A DNA stretch of 64,000 bases, taken from assembly GCF_001613795.1 (NCBI RefSeq), contig NZ_LPVZ01000012.1, positions 372,001 to 436,000 on the forward strand, given 5' to 3'. Made by a program: the position numbers and the translations under genes. The notes below the pieces were generated by a model. That model worked only from the letters and a program-made list of their open reading frames with translations, did no database searches and was not told where the DNA came from. This stretch comes from Thalassospira sp. MCCC 1A01148 (GTDB lineage: Bacteria > Pseudomonadota > Alphaproteobacteria > Rhodospirillales > Thalassospiraceae). Positions 40,852-48,343 of this stretch are shown here, one piece after another (within the stretch, counting starts at the first letter, position 1; each line of letters opens with the position of its first letter).

Positions 40852-41502
40852 CTACAGGTCTTCGGCGCGGTTCACGATCCGCTCGATTTCCTTTTTCACA
40901 AGGCGTTCGATCATATAGGGAAGGTTTTCGTCAAGCCATTCCTTAAGCAACGGACGAAGCATGTCACGCACCAGATCCTCTAGGGTGGCATGCCCGGCAT
41001 TGACGCCAAGGGCCACAGCGCGTTTCTTTGCAACAGCTTGCGCCAATTCCGAGATGGTTCCGGTCGCTGTTGATTCCGTCATATTGGAAATCAGCGGCTC
41101 GTCATCATCCTCGTCGTCATAAAGGGCTGGCATTGCCGGTTCGGGCTCTGGCTCGGGTTCCGGCTCTTCAAATTCCTCATCCAAAGGGGTTTCATCGAAA
41201 TCGAGCATATCGTCGAGTTCGAGGTCTTCCTCTTCTTCCGGTTCATCGAGTTCCAGTTCCTCTGGCTCGTCGTCGAATTCAAGCTCTTCTGGCTCTTCAT
41301 CAAGAACGAGTTCGTCGATTTCTTCTTCTGGCTCGGGCTCAGGTTCTGGTTCCGGCTCGGGCTCAGGTTCTGGCTCGGGTTCCGGCGTCGGTTCGGGTTC
41401 AGGAGCAGCTTCCTGTTTTTCTTCATCCCCTTCATCAGCAAGAATCTTGCGGATCGACTGGAGGATATCCTCCATGGAAGGTTCTTGTTGCCCGTCACTC
41501 AT
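40852..41502 (-). CDS. popZ: PopZ-family polar organising protein (DUF2497)
   Basis: 216 residues with the three-part PopZ layout. A short N-terminal helix (QEPSMEDILQSIRKIL) recruits clients. The middle, about 30-135, is very acidic and Pro/Glu-rich. The C-terminal helices form the self-assembly region (ATLEDLVRDMLRPLLKEWLDENLP, then MIERLVKKEIERIVNR). In Caulobacter PopZ forms polar condensates that anchor the centromere complex. The linker here is dominated by Pro-Glu dipeptides and EEPEELE-type repeats, visible in the DNA as repeated hexamers around 41325-41400. The tolC - popZ - valS order is typical. Confidence 0.92.
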   Translation of the reverse strand: MSDGQQEPSMEDILQSIRKILADEGDEEKQEAAPEPEPTPEPEPEPEPEPEPEPEPEPEEEIDELVLDEEPEELEFDDEPEELELDEPEEEEDLELDDMLDFDETPLDEEFEEPEPEPEPEPAMPALYDDEDDDEPLISNMTESTATGTISELAQAVAKKRAVALGVNAGHATLEDLVRDMLRPLLKEWLDENLPYMIERLVKKEIERIVNRAEDL

Positions 41503-41593
41503 AATTAAACTTCCGCACTAGTGTCATTTAACCAGACCGATCCGACCCAAGTCCGAAGGCAGGGTGATTCACCCTGCCCCGACCATCAACAAA

Positions 41594-42946
41594 TCAATCC
41601 GTTCCCCACCACTGGTCCTTGACCTTTTTATAGTTGGACTCAGTGTCATAAATTTCGACCGGCAGACCAAGGACCTGCGCATTAAGCGCCCCCATGGCGG
41701 CCTTTACCTGAAATTCCGCAACTGCAGCGTCACGACGTGAACCGACAAGATCCACACGGGCCTGCAATAGTTCCTGTTCCTGATCAAGAACGTCAAGAAC
41801 TGTACGTGAACCTACAGATGCTTCTCGTTGAACGCCATCAAGGGCGACTTCCGCCGATGAAACCTGCGCTTGTTGCGATTCGATACTTGCACGTGCTGTA
41901 ACAAGCGTTTCCCATGCACTGGTCGCATTTTCGATCACCGAACGGCGCGCTTCATCGATCTGTATCCGCGCCTGTCCAGCAGTCTGTTTTGCCGAACGCA
42001 CGTCCGAGAAAACGGCACCTTGCTGATAAAGCGGAATGGAAACCGATGCGATGATATCTGCGCTATCGGCCGTAAAATCCTCGGTCGAGGCTTCATGCGC
42101 CCGCTCAACACCAGCTGCCAGGGTGACTTCCGGGTACAGCGAACCTTCGCTCAGTTGGATATCAGACTGCGCTGCTTGTTCGGTATAGACCGCCTGAAGA
42201 ACTTCAGGGTGCTGGTCCTGCGCGATCGCCAGGACATCGGAAATGCTGGTCGGCAACCCGGCAAGCGGATTGGGAATTTCAAGGTTGCTTGGCGGATTTC
42301 CCACAAGGCGCTCGTACTGTGCGCGGGTATTGGCCAAGGCGCCCTGTGCTGAAATCAAATTAGCTTTTGCGCCCGCAAGGCGCGCTTCAGCCTGGGAAAC
42401 GTCCGTGCGCGTTACCTCGCCGACTTCAAACCGATCACGGGTGGCTTCCAGCTGACGTTCCAGAACGCGGACGTTATTCTGATTAAGCTCGACAACAGCC
42501 GTATCCCGCAGAACATTGAAGTAAACCGTTGCGACTTGAAGCATCACATCCTGCTCGGTCGAGCGCAGCGAAGCGCGCCCTGCCTTGATACGGGCTTCCG
42601 CGCGTTCGGTTTCTGCTGTCGTGCGCCCGCCACGATAAAGCGGCTGTGTAACATCAAGACCAACAGTATAAGGTGTCAGGCTGTTGTCGGTGTTGGTGCT
42701 ATTGACCTCGGTCTCGTAGTCGCGAACACCTGCGCTGCCCGAAAGGCTTACGCTTGGACGCCAGTTTGACAGCGCCGATGAAATTTCTTCGTCAGTCGAG
42801 CGCAAAGCGGCACGACCGGCTTCGAGTGTCGGGTTGCTCTGATATGCCTTGATAAGAGCTTCTTCCAGGCTTTCTGCAGAGGCACCGTTGGCAAGAACAC
42901 CTCCGGTGGCCAGAATACTGCAGGTCAGCAAGAACCGTTTGATCAT
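41594..42946 (-). CDS. tolC: TolC-family outer-membrane channel protein
   Basis: 450 residues. A signal peptide (about 1-24, cleavage after NGASA) precedes the repeated TolC halves with long helical segments: SLEEALIKAYQSNPTLEAGRA, YTVGLDVTQPLYRGGRT, DRFEVGEVTRTDVSQAEARL, and in the second half VSIPLYQQGAVFSDVRSAKQT and EASVGSRTVLDVLDQEQELL. Trimers form the outer-membrane exit duct for type I secretion and efflux pumps. No inner-membrane pump is adjacent. It lies between the rhodanese and popZ genes. Confidence 0.94.
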   Translation of the reverse strand: MIKRFLLTCSILATGGVLANGASAESLEEALIKAYQSNPTLEAGRAALRSTDEEISSALSNWRPSVSLSGSAGVRDYETEVNSTNTDNSLTPYTVGLDVTQPLYRGGRTTAETERAEARIKAGRASLRSTEQDVMLQVATVYFNVLRDTAVVELNQNNVRVLERQLEATRDRFEVGEVTRTDVSQAEARLAGAKANLISAQGALANTRAQYERLVGNPPSNLEIPNPLAGLPTSISDVLAIAQDQHPEVLQAVYTEQAAQSDIQLSEGSLYPEVTLAAGVERAHEASTEDFTADSADIIASVSIPLYQQGAVFSDVRSAKQTAGQARIQIDEARRSVIENATSAWETLVTARASIESQQAQVSSAEVALDGVQREASVGSRTVLDVLDQEQELLQARVDLVGSRRDAAVAEFQVKAAMGALNAQVLGLPVEIYDTESNYKKVKDQWWGTD

Positions 42947-43091
42947 TTATCTACCCTTGTAAAATCCTACACCAAGTCCCGACCCCGGCGCAGTTTCACG
43001 TATGGTAACGACGGAAAGAAAATTTTCCAAGAAAAGAGGCATTTGCATCAAAAAAAAGTAATGTGCCCCGTTTTCTCCGTCATTGCCGTTT

Positions 43092-43415
43092 TCAATCGTA
43101 GCGGCTCATATCACGCTCAATTTCAAGCGCCCATGCATCTATACCGCCGCGAACATTAAAAACCTCTTTAAATCCATGGTCCTCAAGGAACCGGCCAGCA
43201 TGACGACTGCGAACGCCATGATGACAGATGATTGCCAAAGGCACATCAGGCGCCAGTTCACCCACCCTGCTCGAAAGCTCGGAAAGTGGAACATGCAGCG
43301 CCTGACTGATAGAGCAGATTTCAAGTTCCCAGTCTTCCCGAACATCAAGCAAGGCAATAGGCTGATTGCTATTTAGCCTTGCCGAAAGTTCAGTACAACT
43401 GATGTCTCGCACCAT
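43092..43415 (-). CDS. Rhodanese-like domain protein
   Basis: 107 residues, a single rhodanese domain: ALLDVREDWE, then the active-site loop CHHGVRS with Cys64, and VFNVRGGIDAW. There is no signal peptide, so it is cytoplasmic. Such proteins carry sulfur as a persulfide on the loop cysteine; the acceptor is unknown. I use the ATG at 43415; a TTG directly before it is a poorer start. It begins 39 bases after the PCMT-family gene and probably shares its transcript. Confidence 0.9.
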   Translation of the reverse strand: MVRDISCTELSARLNSNQPIALLDVREDWELEICSISQALHVPLSELSSRVGELAPDVPLAIICHHGVRSRHAGRFLEDHGFKEVFNVRGGIDAWALEIERDMSRYD

Positions 43416-43454
43416 CAAACCCCAAACCGGACTCGATCCGGTCGAAACACAGAA

Positions 43455-44108
43455 TCAGAAGACAAAGCGTTCTGCCGGCTCGAACCCAGGAAGGTATGGG
43501 ATATTCGCATCAAACAGATCGCGATGACCAATCACGCCATTTTCACGTTCATAAAGGCGTGCGACACCCACCTTGCCGGGCTCACGCACGACAGCCAGCA
43601 AACGACCGCCGTCGGAAACCTGATCAAGGATTGTCGCAGGAACATCGGCGACCGCACCGTCAAAGATAATCACGTTATAGGGTGCCTGTTTGGCATAACC
43701 GGTGGCCATGTCACCTTCGACAACAATAACGTTGTCATAGTTTTCCGCCTGGAAGGTTGCCTCGGCTGCCGCGGCCATTTCCTTGTCGCTTTCGACGGAA
43801 ACGACAGTTTCAGCAACGCGTGAAATCAGTGCACTGGAATAGCCGTAACCAGCCCCAATAACCAGCGCAACGTCCGTTTCAGCAATTTGTGCGCTTTGCA
43901 TAAGGCGTGCGATGACCATCGGCTCCATGGCAAAACGTCCGCCACCGACGGCAATGTCCTCATCGATATATGCGACACCGCGCTTGCCTTCTGGCAGGAA
44001 CAGTTCGCGCGGAACCCCTTCCATCGCTTCGATGACCAGCGGATCGGTAACCTTGTTGGTCCGAACCTGATTTTCCACCATGTTGTGGCGCGCGACTTGG
44101 TAATCCAT
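43455..44108 (-). CDS. Divergent protein-L-isoaspartate methyltransferase-family protein
   Basis: 217 residues from the ATG at 44108 (MDYQVARHNMVENQVRTNKV), where the family similarity begins; the frame is open for another 48 codons upstream. It has the PCMT fold: VIEAMEGVPRELFLP, YIDEDIAVGGGRFAMEPMVIARLMQ, a SAM loop VIGAGYGYSSALISRV and DGAVADVPATILDQV. The catalytic-Ser segment of true Pcm (KGQTISQP) is replaced by GGGRFAMEP, and the SAM loop departs from the usual GTGSGY. This second paralogue is common upstream of tolC in alphaproteobacteria. Its substrate is probably not isoaspartate. Confidence 0.85.
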   Translation of the reverse strand: MDYQVARHNMVENQVRTNKVTDPLVIEAMEGVPRELFLPEGKRGVAYIDEDIAVGGGRFAMEPMVIARLMQSAQIAETDVALVIGAGYGYSSALISRVAETVVSVESDKEMAAAAEATFQAENYDNVIVVEGDMATGYAKQAPYNVIIFDGAVADVPATILDQVSDGGRLLAVVREPGKVGVARLYERENGVIGHRDLFDANIPYLPGFEPAERFVF

Positions 44109-44620
44109 GTTTATCTGACCTGAAAATTCTCGCGAGAAACAGACCACAGTCCTCTTTTTGTCCCCAAAGACGGCTGCGGCAATTGCCCTGTTTATAGTCA
44201 GCACATAAGCAACTGACAACATCGGATCAATGTGTGGCTTCGATTTTAACACATTGAGGGCACTAAAAGATTGACCTTTACACGCTCATATCCGCGCAAT
44301 GCTCCTTTTCATAAGGCAACTGAGCATCTGGACATGGCAGGAACATAGCTCTGTGCGATGCCGACTACTTCTTGCTCATATGAAATATGTTTTTGCGTTT
44401 TCAGGTCGTTACACAACAACGCGTCCGAGAAAACACGACAAAAATTACACAACCGTCACTTGAAACGGTCGACGGCTGCCTAAACATAAACCAAAGCATA
44501 ATCTTAGGCACGCCTTGCACACACCATAACGGCGAACGATTTCGCTTTGCCTAGCGGGTTCTGCTGTCGCGCTTCGGGTGACTTAGTAAATTGTCTCGGC
44601 AAGAGATTTAGGGGAAAATA
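44109..44620. other. Intergenic region between the PCMT-family gene and the chemoreceptor
   Basis: 512 bases without a supported gene, holding the divergent promoters of the two flanking genes. GCCTAA (44478-44483 region) and TTAGGC (about 44504-44509) form a loose inverted repeat with a 20-base spacer. I see no clear sigma-28-type flagellar promoter. Confidence 0.4.
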
Positions 44621-47062
44621 ATGCGTGATAATGGTCCTGTAACCAATCGCGAAGTCCTGATGAATGACGATGATATTCTCGTCTCGGGAACAGATACGGG
44701 TGGACGCATCAAGTTCGCCAACAAATCCTTTGTGGATATTAGCGGCTTTACAGACGACGAACTGATCGGATCGCCGCACAATGTTGTGCGCCACAGCGAC
44801 ATGCCCAAAGAGGCCTTTGCAAACCTTTGGGAAACGATCAAAGCCGGACTTCCCTGGCAAGGTCTGGTCAAGAACCGCACCAAAAATGGTGACCATTATT
44901 GGGTTCGCGCAACTGTAACCCCAACCTTGGAAAAGGGTGAGGTCACAGGCTATGTATCGATCCGGACCAAACCGACGGACACGGAAAAAAAGCGTGCCGA
45001 AAGCATTTATGCGGACTTGCGCAAGGGTGAGGCAAAAAATGTCGGCCTTGAATATGGTGAGATTGTAGATACCAGCACCAAGGCGAAATTGGGCAACTTC
45101 CTTTCCAGTATCAAAGGAAGCCTGACCGTCGCGTTTGGCACCATGGTCATTCTGATGATGCTGATCGGTGGATATGGCCTGTGGGGCCAATACAACACTG
45201 AGAAGTCGTTGATAAACCTCTATGAAAATCGCGTAAAACCACTGAACCTGCTCAAACAGATATCGGATGATTACGCTGTTTTCGTTGTTGATGCCTCTCA
45301 CAAGGTTCGCAATGGCAACTTCTCGTGGCAGGAAGGCATTGAAAGTATTGATCTCGCGAAGACACGCATCAAGGCGAACCTTGAGCTTTATCTCAATCGT
45401 GAATTAGGCCGTCGGGAAACGCCAATCGTTCAGGAAGTCCGCGGCATGCTGCCCGTCGCTGATGAACTGGTCGACCGCCTTCGACAGATTTTTGTCGCTG
45501 AAGACAGCGCGGCCCTTGATGCTCTCGTCAAGGAAGAGCTTTATCAGAAAATTGATCCGCTGACTGAACTGATCGGCAATCTGTCTGTTCTTCAAAACCT
45601 GATCGCCGGCGAACGTGTAGAAAAGGCGCGCGCGGATTTCGTTCAGACCCTGATTATTGAACTCGTCCTCATCGCACTCGCCATCATCTCGACAGTGATT
45701 TACGGTGGATGGTTGATCAAGAAGCTCAGACGTCCACTTGCGCAGATGGAAAATCATTTCGATGCCATCGAAACCAATGATTCGGGCTATGTGATCGAAT
45801 TACCATCTGTTTCCGATTTCAAACCGGCGATACAGCAATTGCGCGCTTTGCACGCCAAACTTTGCTATGCCAAACTCGAACGCGAAGAAAATGAATCCAG
45901 GTCCAACCAGCAACGCGTTGGCGCGCTGCGTGGGCTTGCCGAGACCGTCGAGCAAGAACTGCAGAAAGTCGTTCAGGCAATCATTGATCAAACAGGTCGT
46001 TTGAACGCTGCTGCTGTTGATATGGCAGGCTCTTCAGAGCGTGTTTCCGAGAACTCCGAGAGTGTTGCCGCTGCTGCACACGAAGCCTTGGCAAATGCAG
46101 AAACCGTCTCTGGCGCATCTGAAGAACTGGCTGCGTCGATCCGTGAGATTACGCGGCAAATTGAAGAAGCAACCAGCCTGACAGCAGAAGCCAATCGTGC
46201 CGGTGAAAGTGCAGAAAACACAGTCAAATCATTGAAGGACAGCGTTGATCGTATTGGCGAGGTTGCAGAACTGATCGGTGATATTGCAGCTCAAACCAAC
46301 CTTCTTGCCTTGAATGCGACCATTGAGGCCGCCCGCGCTGGCGATGCTGGCAAAGGTTTCGCGGTTGTCGCCCAGGAAGTTAAAAACCTTGCCAATCAAA
46401 CCGCTAAGTCCACTGAGGAAATCACCCGCCAGCTTGGAGAAATCCAGAATGTTACGGGTTCTGTTGTCGCCACCGTTCAGCAGATGACGTCAAGCATCCG
46501 TCGCGTTGACGAAGTCGCCTCCAACGTTGCGGTCAATGTTCGCCAGCAAGACGACGCAACCCAGGAAATCGCTCGTAACGTGGTTCAGACGGCGGAAGCG
46601 TCAAATGAAGTGACCGAAAAGATCGGGCATGTTGCCTCCGAGGCGCAGGACAACCTCACGCGAGCGGCTGACATGAATAAAATCGCCGAAGAAGTAGATG
46701 TGAGCATCGCTGAACTTCGCAACAGCCTTGTTCGAATCGTTCGTACTGCCACACCTGAGGTAAATCGCCGCAAGGATCCTCGGCACGAAGCTCAACTGGC
46801 CGTTACGGTTAAGGTCAAGGGGAAGTCAATCCGTGGTCAGACCATCGACATATCGACGGGTGGCGTAAAGGTCTCGCTTGCTGAGGCGATCAAGGAAGGG
46901 ACAAAAGGCGAAATCACCATCGATGGCCCGAACACCACGATCCCGTTTGAGGTCGAAAACGCCCTTGATACGATCGCAAACCTCGATTTCGCACCAAGCA
47001 AGATCCGCGAGGAACAACTGAAACCGTGGCTTGAAAGACGATTTGGCAAAGCCAAAGGTTAG
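44621..47062 (+). CDS. Aer-like PAS chemoreceptor with C-terminal PilZ domain
   Basis: 813 residues. The N-terminal PAS domain (about 15-125) is Aer-like: [33 protein letters not shown] and [16 protein letters not shown]. Residues matching the FAD contacts of E. coli Aer are present at the same numbers (Arg57, His58, Asp60, Trp70). A membrane helix near 165-188, a helical periplasmic region to about 345 and a second helix at about 347-367 precede the MCP signalling domain with its tip ([20 protein letters not shown]). A PilZ domain follows: RRKDPRHE near 714 and [11 protein letters not shown] near 742, the RxxxR and DxSxxG cyclic-di-GMP motifs. It likely couples redox or oxygen sensing to chemotaxis with cyclic-di-GMP modulation. 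AGGGG precedes the ATG; monocistronic with a terminator. Confidence 0.93.
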   Translation: MRDNGPVTNREVLMNDDDILVSGTDTGGRIKFANKSFVDISGFTDDELIGSPHNVVRHSDMPKEAFANLWETIKAGLPWQGLVKNRTKNGDHYWVRATVTPTLEKGEVTGYVSIRTKPTDTEKKRAESIYADLRKGEAKNVGLEYGEIVDTSTKAKLGNFLSSIKGSLTVAFGTMVILMMLIGGYGLWGQYNTEKSLINLYENRVKPLNLLKQISDDYAVFVVDASHKVRNGNFSWQEGIESIDLAKTRIKANLELYLNRELGRRETPIVQEVRGMLPVADELVDRLRQIFVAEDSAALDALVKEELYQKIDPLTELIGNLSVLQNLIAGERVEKARADFVQTLIIELVLIALAIISTVIYGGWLIKKLRRPLAQMENHFDAIETNDSGYVIELPSVSDFKPAIQQLRALHAKLCYAKLEREENESRSNQQRVGALRGLAETVEQELQKVVQAIIDQTGRLNAAAVDMAGSSERVSENSESVAAAAHEALANAETVSGASEELAASIREITRQIEEATSLTAEANRAGESAENTVKSLKDSVDRIGEVAELIGDIAAQTNLLALNATIEAARAGDAGKGFAVVAQEVKNLANQTAKSTEEITRQLGEIQNVTGSVVATVQQMTSSIRRVDEVASNVAVNVRQQDDATQEIARNVVQTAEASNEVTEKIGHVASEAQDNLTRAADMNKIAEEVDVSIAELRNSLVRIVRTATPEVNRRKDPRHEAQLAVTVKVKGKSIRGQTIDISTGGVKVSLAEAIKEGTKGEITIDGPNTTIPFEVENALDTIANLDFAPSKIREEQLKPWLERRFGKAKG

Positions 47063-47104
47063 TCCCAAGGCCAACTGTGGAATGACATTCCTATAAGCCC
47101 TCAC

Positions 47105-47136
47105 AACCACCCGAGAAGTTTTTTCGGGTGGTTTTT
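47105..47136 (+). terminator. Rho-independent terminator of the chemoreceptor gene
   Basis: AACCACCCG / CGGGTGGTT stem with an eleven-base loop and five T after it. Confidence 0.85.
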
Positions 47137-47187
47137 CTTTTTCACGGGACTATTCGGCAAGCCTTCAGAAAAATGTAAATTGGGTGC

Positions 47188-47217
47188 TTGACGGGTTATG
47201 TTTGTTGGGGCTATACA
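47188..47217 (+). promoter_or_regulatory. Promoter of the tRNA-Cys / tRNA-Asn unit
   Basis: TTGACG (47188-47193) and TATACA (47212-47217) with an 18-base spacer, ending 19 bases before tRNA-Cys. The -10 context (TATACACC) is the same as that before the second tRNA-Asn. Confidence 0.65.
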
Positions 47218-47236
47218 CCGCTCCAGCCAACGCGAA

Positions 47237-47310
47237 GGCGCGATGGCGGAGTGGTTACGCAGAGGACTGCAAATCCTTGCACGCCGGTTCGATTCCGGCT
47301 CGCGCCTCCA
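47237..47310 (+). tRNA. tRNA-Cys (anticodon GCA)
   Basis: 74 bases with CCA encoded. The acceptor stem GGCGCGA pairs with TCGCGCC, the anticodon loop is CTGCAAA, the T-arm is GCCGG-TTCGATT-CCGGC, and the discriminator is T, which is characteristic of tRNA-Cys. It is four bases before tRNA-Asn and shares its transcript. Confidence 0.97.
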
Positions 47311-47314
47311 CTGG

Positions 47315-47390
47315 TCCGGCATAGCTCAGTTGGTAGAGCAAATGACTGTTAATCATTGGGTCGCAGGTTCGAGTCCTGCTGCCGGAGCCA
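47315..47390 (+). tRNA. tRNA-Asn (anticodon GTT), copy 1
   Basis: 76 bases with CCA encoded. The acceptor TCCGGCA pairs with TGCCGGA, the D-arm is AGCTCAGTTGGTAGAGC, the anticodon loop is CTGTTAA, and the T-arm is GCAGG-TTCGAGT-CCTGC. It is identical to the copy at 47647. Confidence 0.98.
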
Positions 47391-47391
47391 T

Positions 47392-47423
47392 AAACCCCTG
47401 GAACCTAGTTCCGGGGGTTTTTG
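47392..47423 (+). terminator. Terminator of the tRNA-Cys / tRNA-Asn unit
   Basis: A 12-bp stem AAACCCCTGGAA / TTCCGGGGGTTT (one T-G pair) followed by further T, directly after tRNA-Asn copy 1. Confidence 0.85.
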
Positions 47424-47582
47424 CTTTTGCGGGCCAGTTTCATCTGTTTGATCAAGCATTCGAAATGGCGACAGGCGCGTATAACGCCATGCGTATTTCA
47501 ACCTCCTTTTGCCCTCCTCGCCATGTGATCCAATCGCATTGAAAAAAGACACGATTTTGGCCAGATTTTCTCAAAAAAGGTC

Positions 47583-47611
47583 TTGCGGGCCTCGGACTGT
47601 TTGATTATACA
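47583..47611 (+). promoter_or_regulatory. Promoter of the second tRNA-Asn
   Basis: TTGCGG (47583-47588) and TATACA (47606-47611) with a 17-base spacer, ending 35 bases before the tRNA. Confidence 0.6.
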
Positions 47612-47646
47612 CCTGCCACGCGCTTCGAGAGACGCGCAAAGCCTGA

Positions 47647-47722
47647 TCCGGCATAGCTCAGTTGGTAGAGCAAATGACTGTTAATCATTGGGTCGCAGGT
47701 TCGAGTCCTGCTGCCGGAGCCA
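47647..47722 (+). tRNA. tRNA-Asn (anticodon GTT), copy 2
   Basis: Base-for-base identical to the tRNA at 47315-47390, including CCA, but with a separate promoter and terminator. The two copies are separated by 256 bases that contain no gene. Confidence 0.98.
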
Positions 47723-47726
47723 ATTA

Positions 47727-47759
47727 AAAAGGGACCGAACAATTTGTTCGGTCCCTTTT
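47727..47759 (+). terminator. Terminator of the second tRNA-Asn
   Basis: A perfect 14-bp stem AAAAGGGACCGAAC / GTTCGGTCCCTTTT with a five-base loop, starting five bases after the tRNA. Confidence 0.88.
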
Positions 47760-47794
47760 GCTTTTAGCCCTTACAACCGCTGGATACTCAAGTG

Positions 47795-48112
47795 ATGAAA
47801 ACCGTCAAAATCGAGCTTCGTGAAGTTGAGCTAGCAACCCTTTCCGGATCGACCCGTGGTTGGCTGATAACTAGCGATGGCGGAATCATTCATGGAATGG
47901 TGCACCCGATTGACGGGGATCTGTTTACAATCTCGTCCAATACTGACCCCCGCATACAGGCCTTCGGCTGGTGCCCGATGTTTGACAGCCTGGCCCATGT
48001 GCAAAGTGACCTTGAAATCGCCCTTGCGATGTCTTCGCAAGAAGAAGTCGAAACCTGGCTTGAAGAATCCGAACGATTTGATGACGATGGCCATCATGGG
48101 CATGTTCATTAA
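47795..48112 (+). CDS. Small hypothetical protein with His-rich C-terminus
   Basis: 105 residues, not recognised. It starts MKTVKIELREVEL and has a beta-rich middle (GWLITSDGGIIHGMVHP, LFTISSN, FGWCPMFDS). An acidic helix (EEVETWLEESERF) and a metal-ligand-like end DDDGHHGHVH follow. There is no signal peptide. The ATG at 47795 is preceded by an in-frame GTG at 47792, and no good ribosome site is visible. It lies alone after the tRNA terminator, with a possible hairpin terminator at 48158. Confidence 0.6.
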   Translation: MKTVKIELREVELATLSGSTRGWLITSDGGIIHGMVHPIDGDLFTISSNTDPRIQAFGWCPMFDSLAHVQSDLEIALAMSSQEEVETWLEESERFDDDGHHGHVH

Positions 48113-48157
48113 CACCCTGCGTGTCTGCTGCTTACCGGCCTGACCTCAAATGGCCAC

Positions 48158-48194
48158 GCACTGCCACAAAAACTTCGTACCGGCAGTGCTTTAT
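48158..48194 (+). terminator. Possible terminator of the 47795 gene
   Basis: GCACTGCC / GGCAGTGC 8-bp stem with a long 16-base loop followed by TTTATT. Confidence 0.4.
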
Positions 48195-48343
48195 TGATAC
48201 ACAGCAAATCAATATAATTGTTACGCCTCTAAAATACCGCACCGCATCATGGATCGCGTGCTGACAAACTGGCATGCGCATCACCATAAAGGGCAAACAG
48301 GCCAAAACCCGGCCTGCCCCACAGGACAAGGCGCAATTTGGCG

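Noticed and set aside
41325-41400. Repeat array (CRISPR-like or minisatellite)
   Set aside because: The short tandem units are in-frame Pro-Glu codons of popZ, without spacers.
47315-47722. Integrated element bounded by tRNA-Asn direct repeats
   Set aside because: Only 256 bases lie between the copies, holding a terminator and a promoter but no integrase or cargo.
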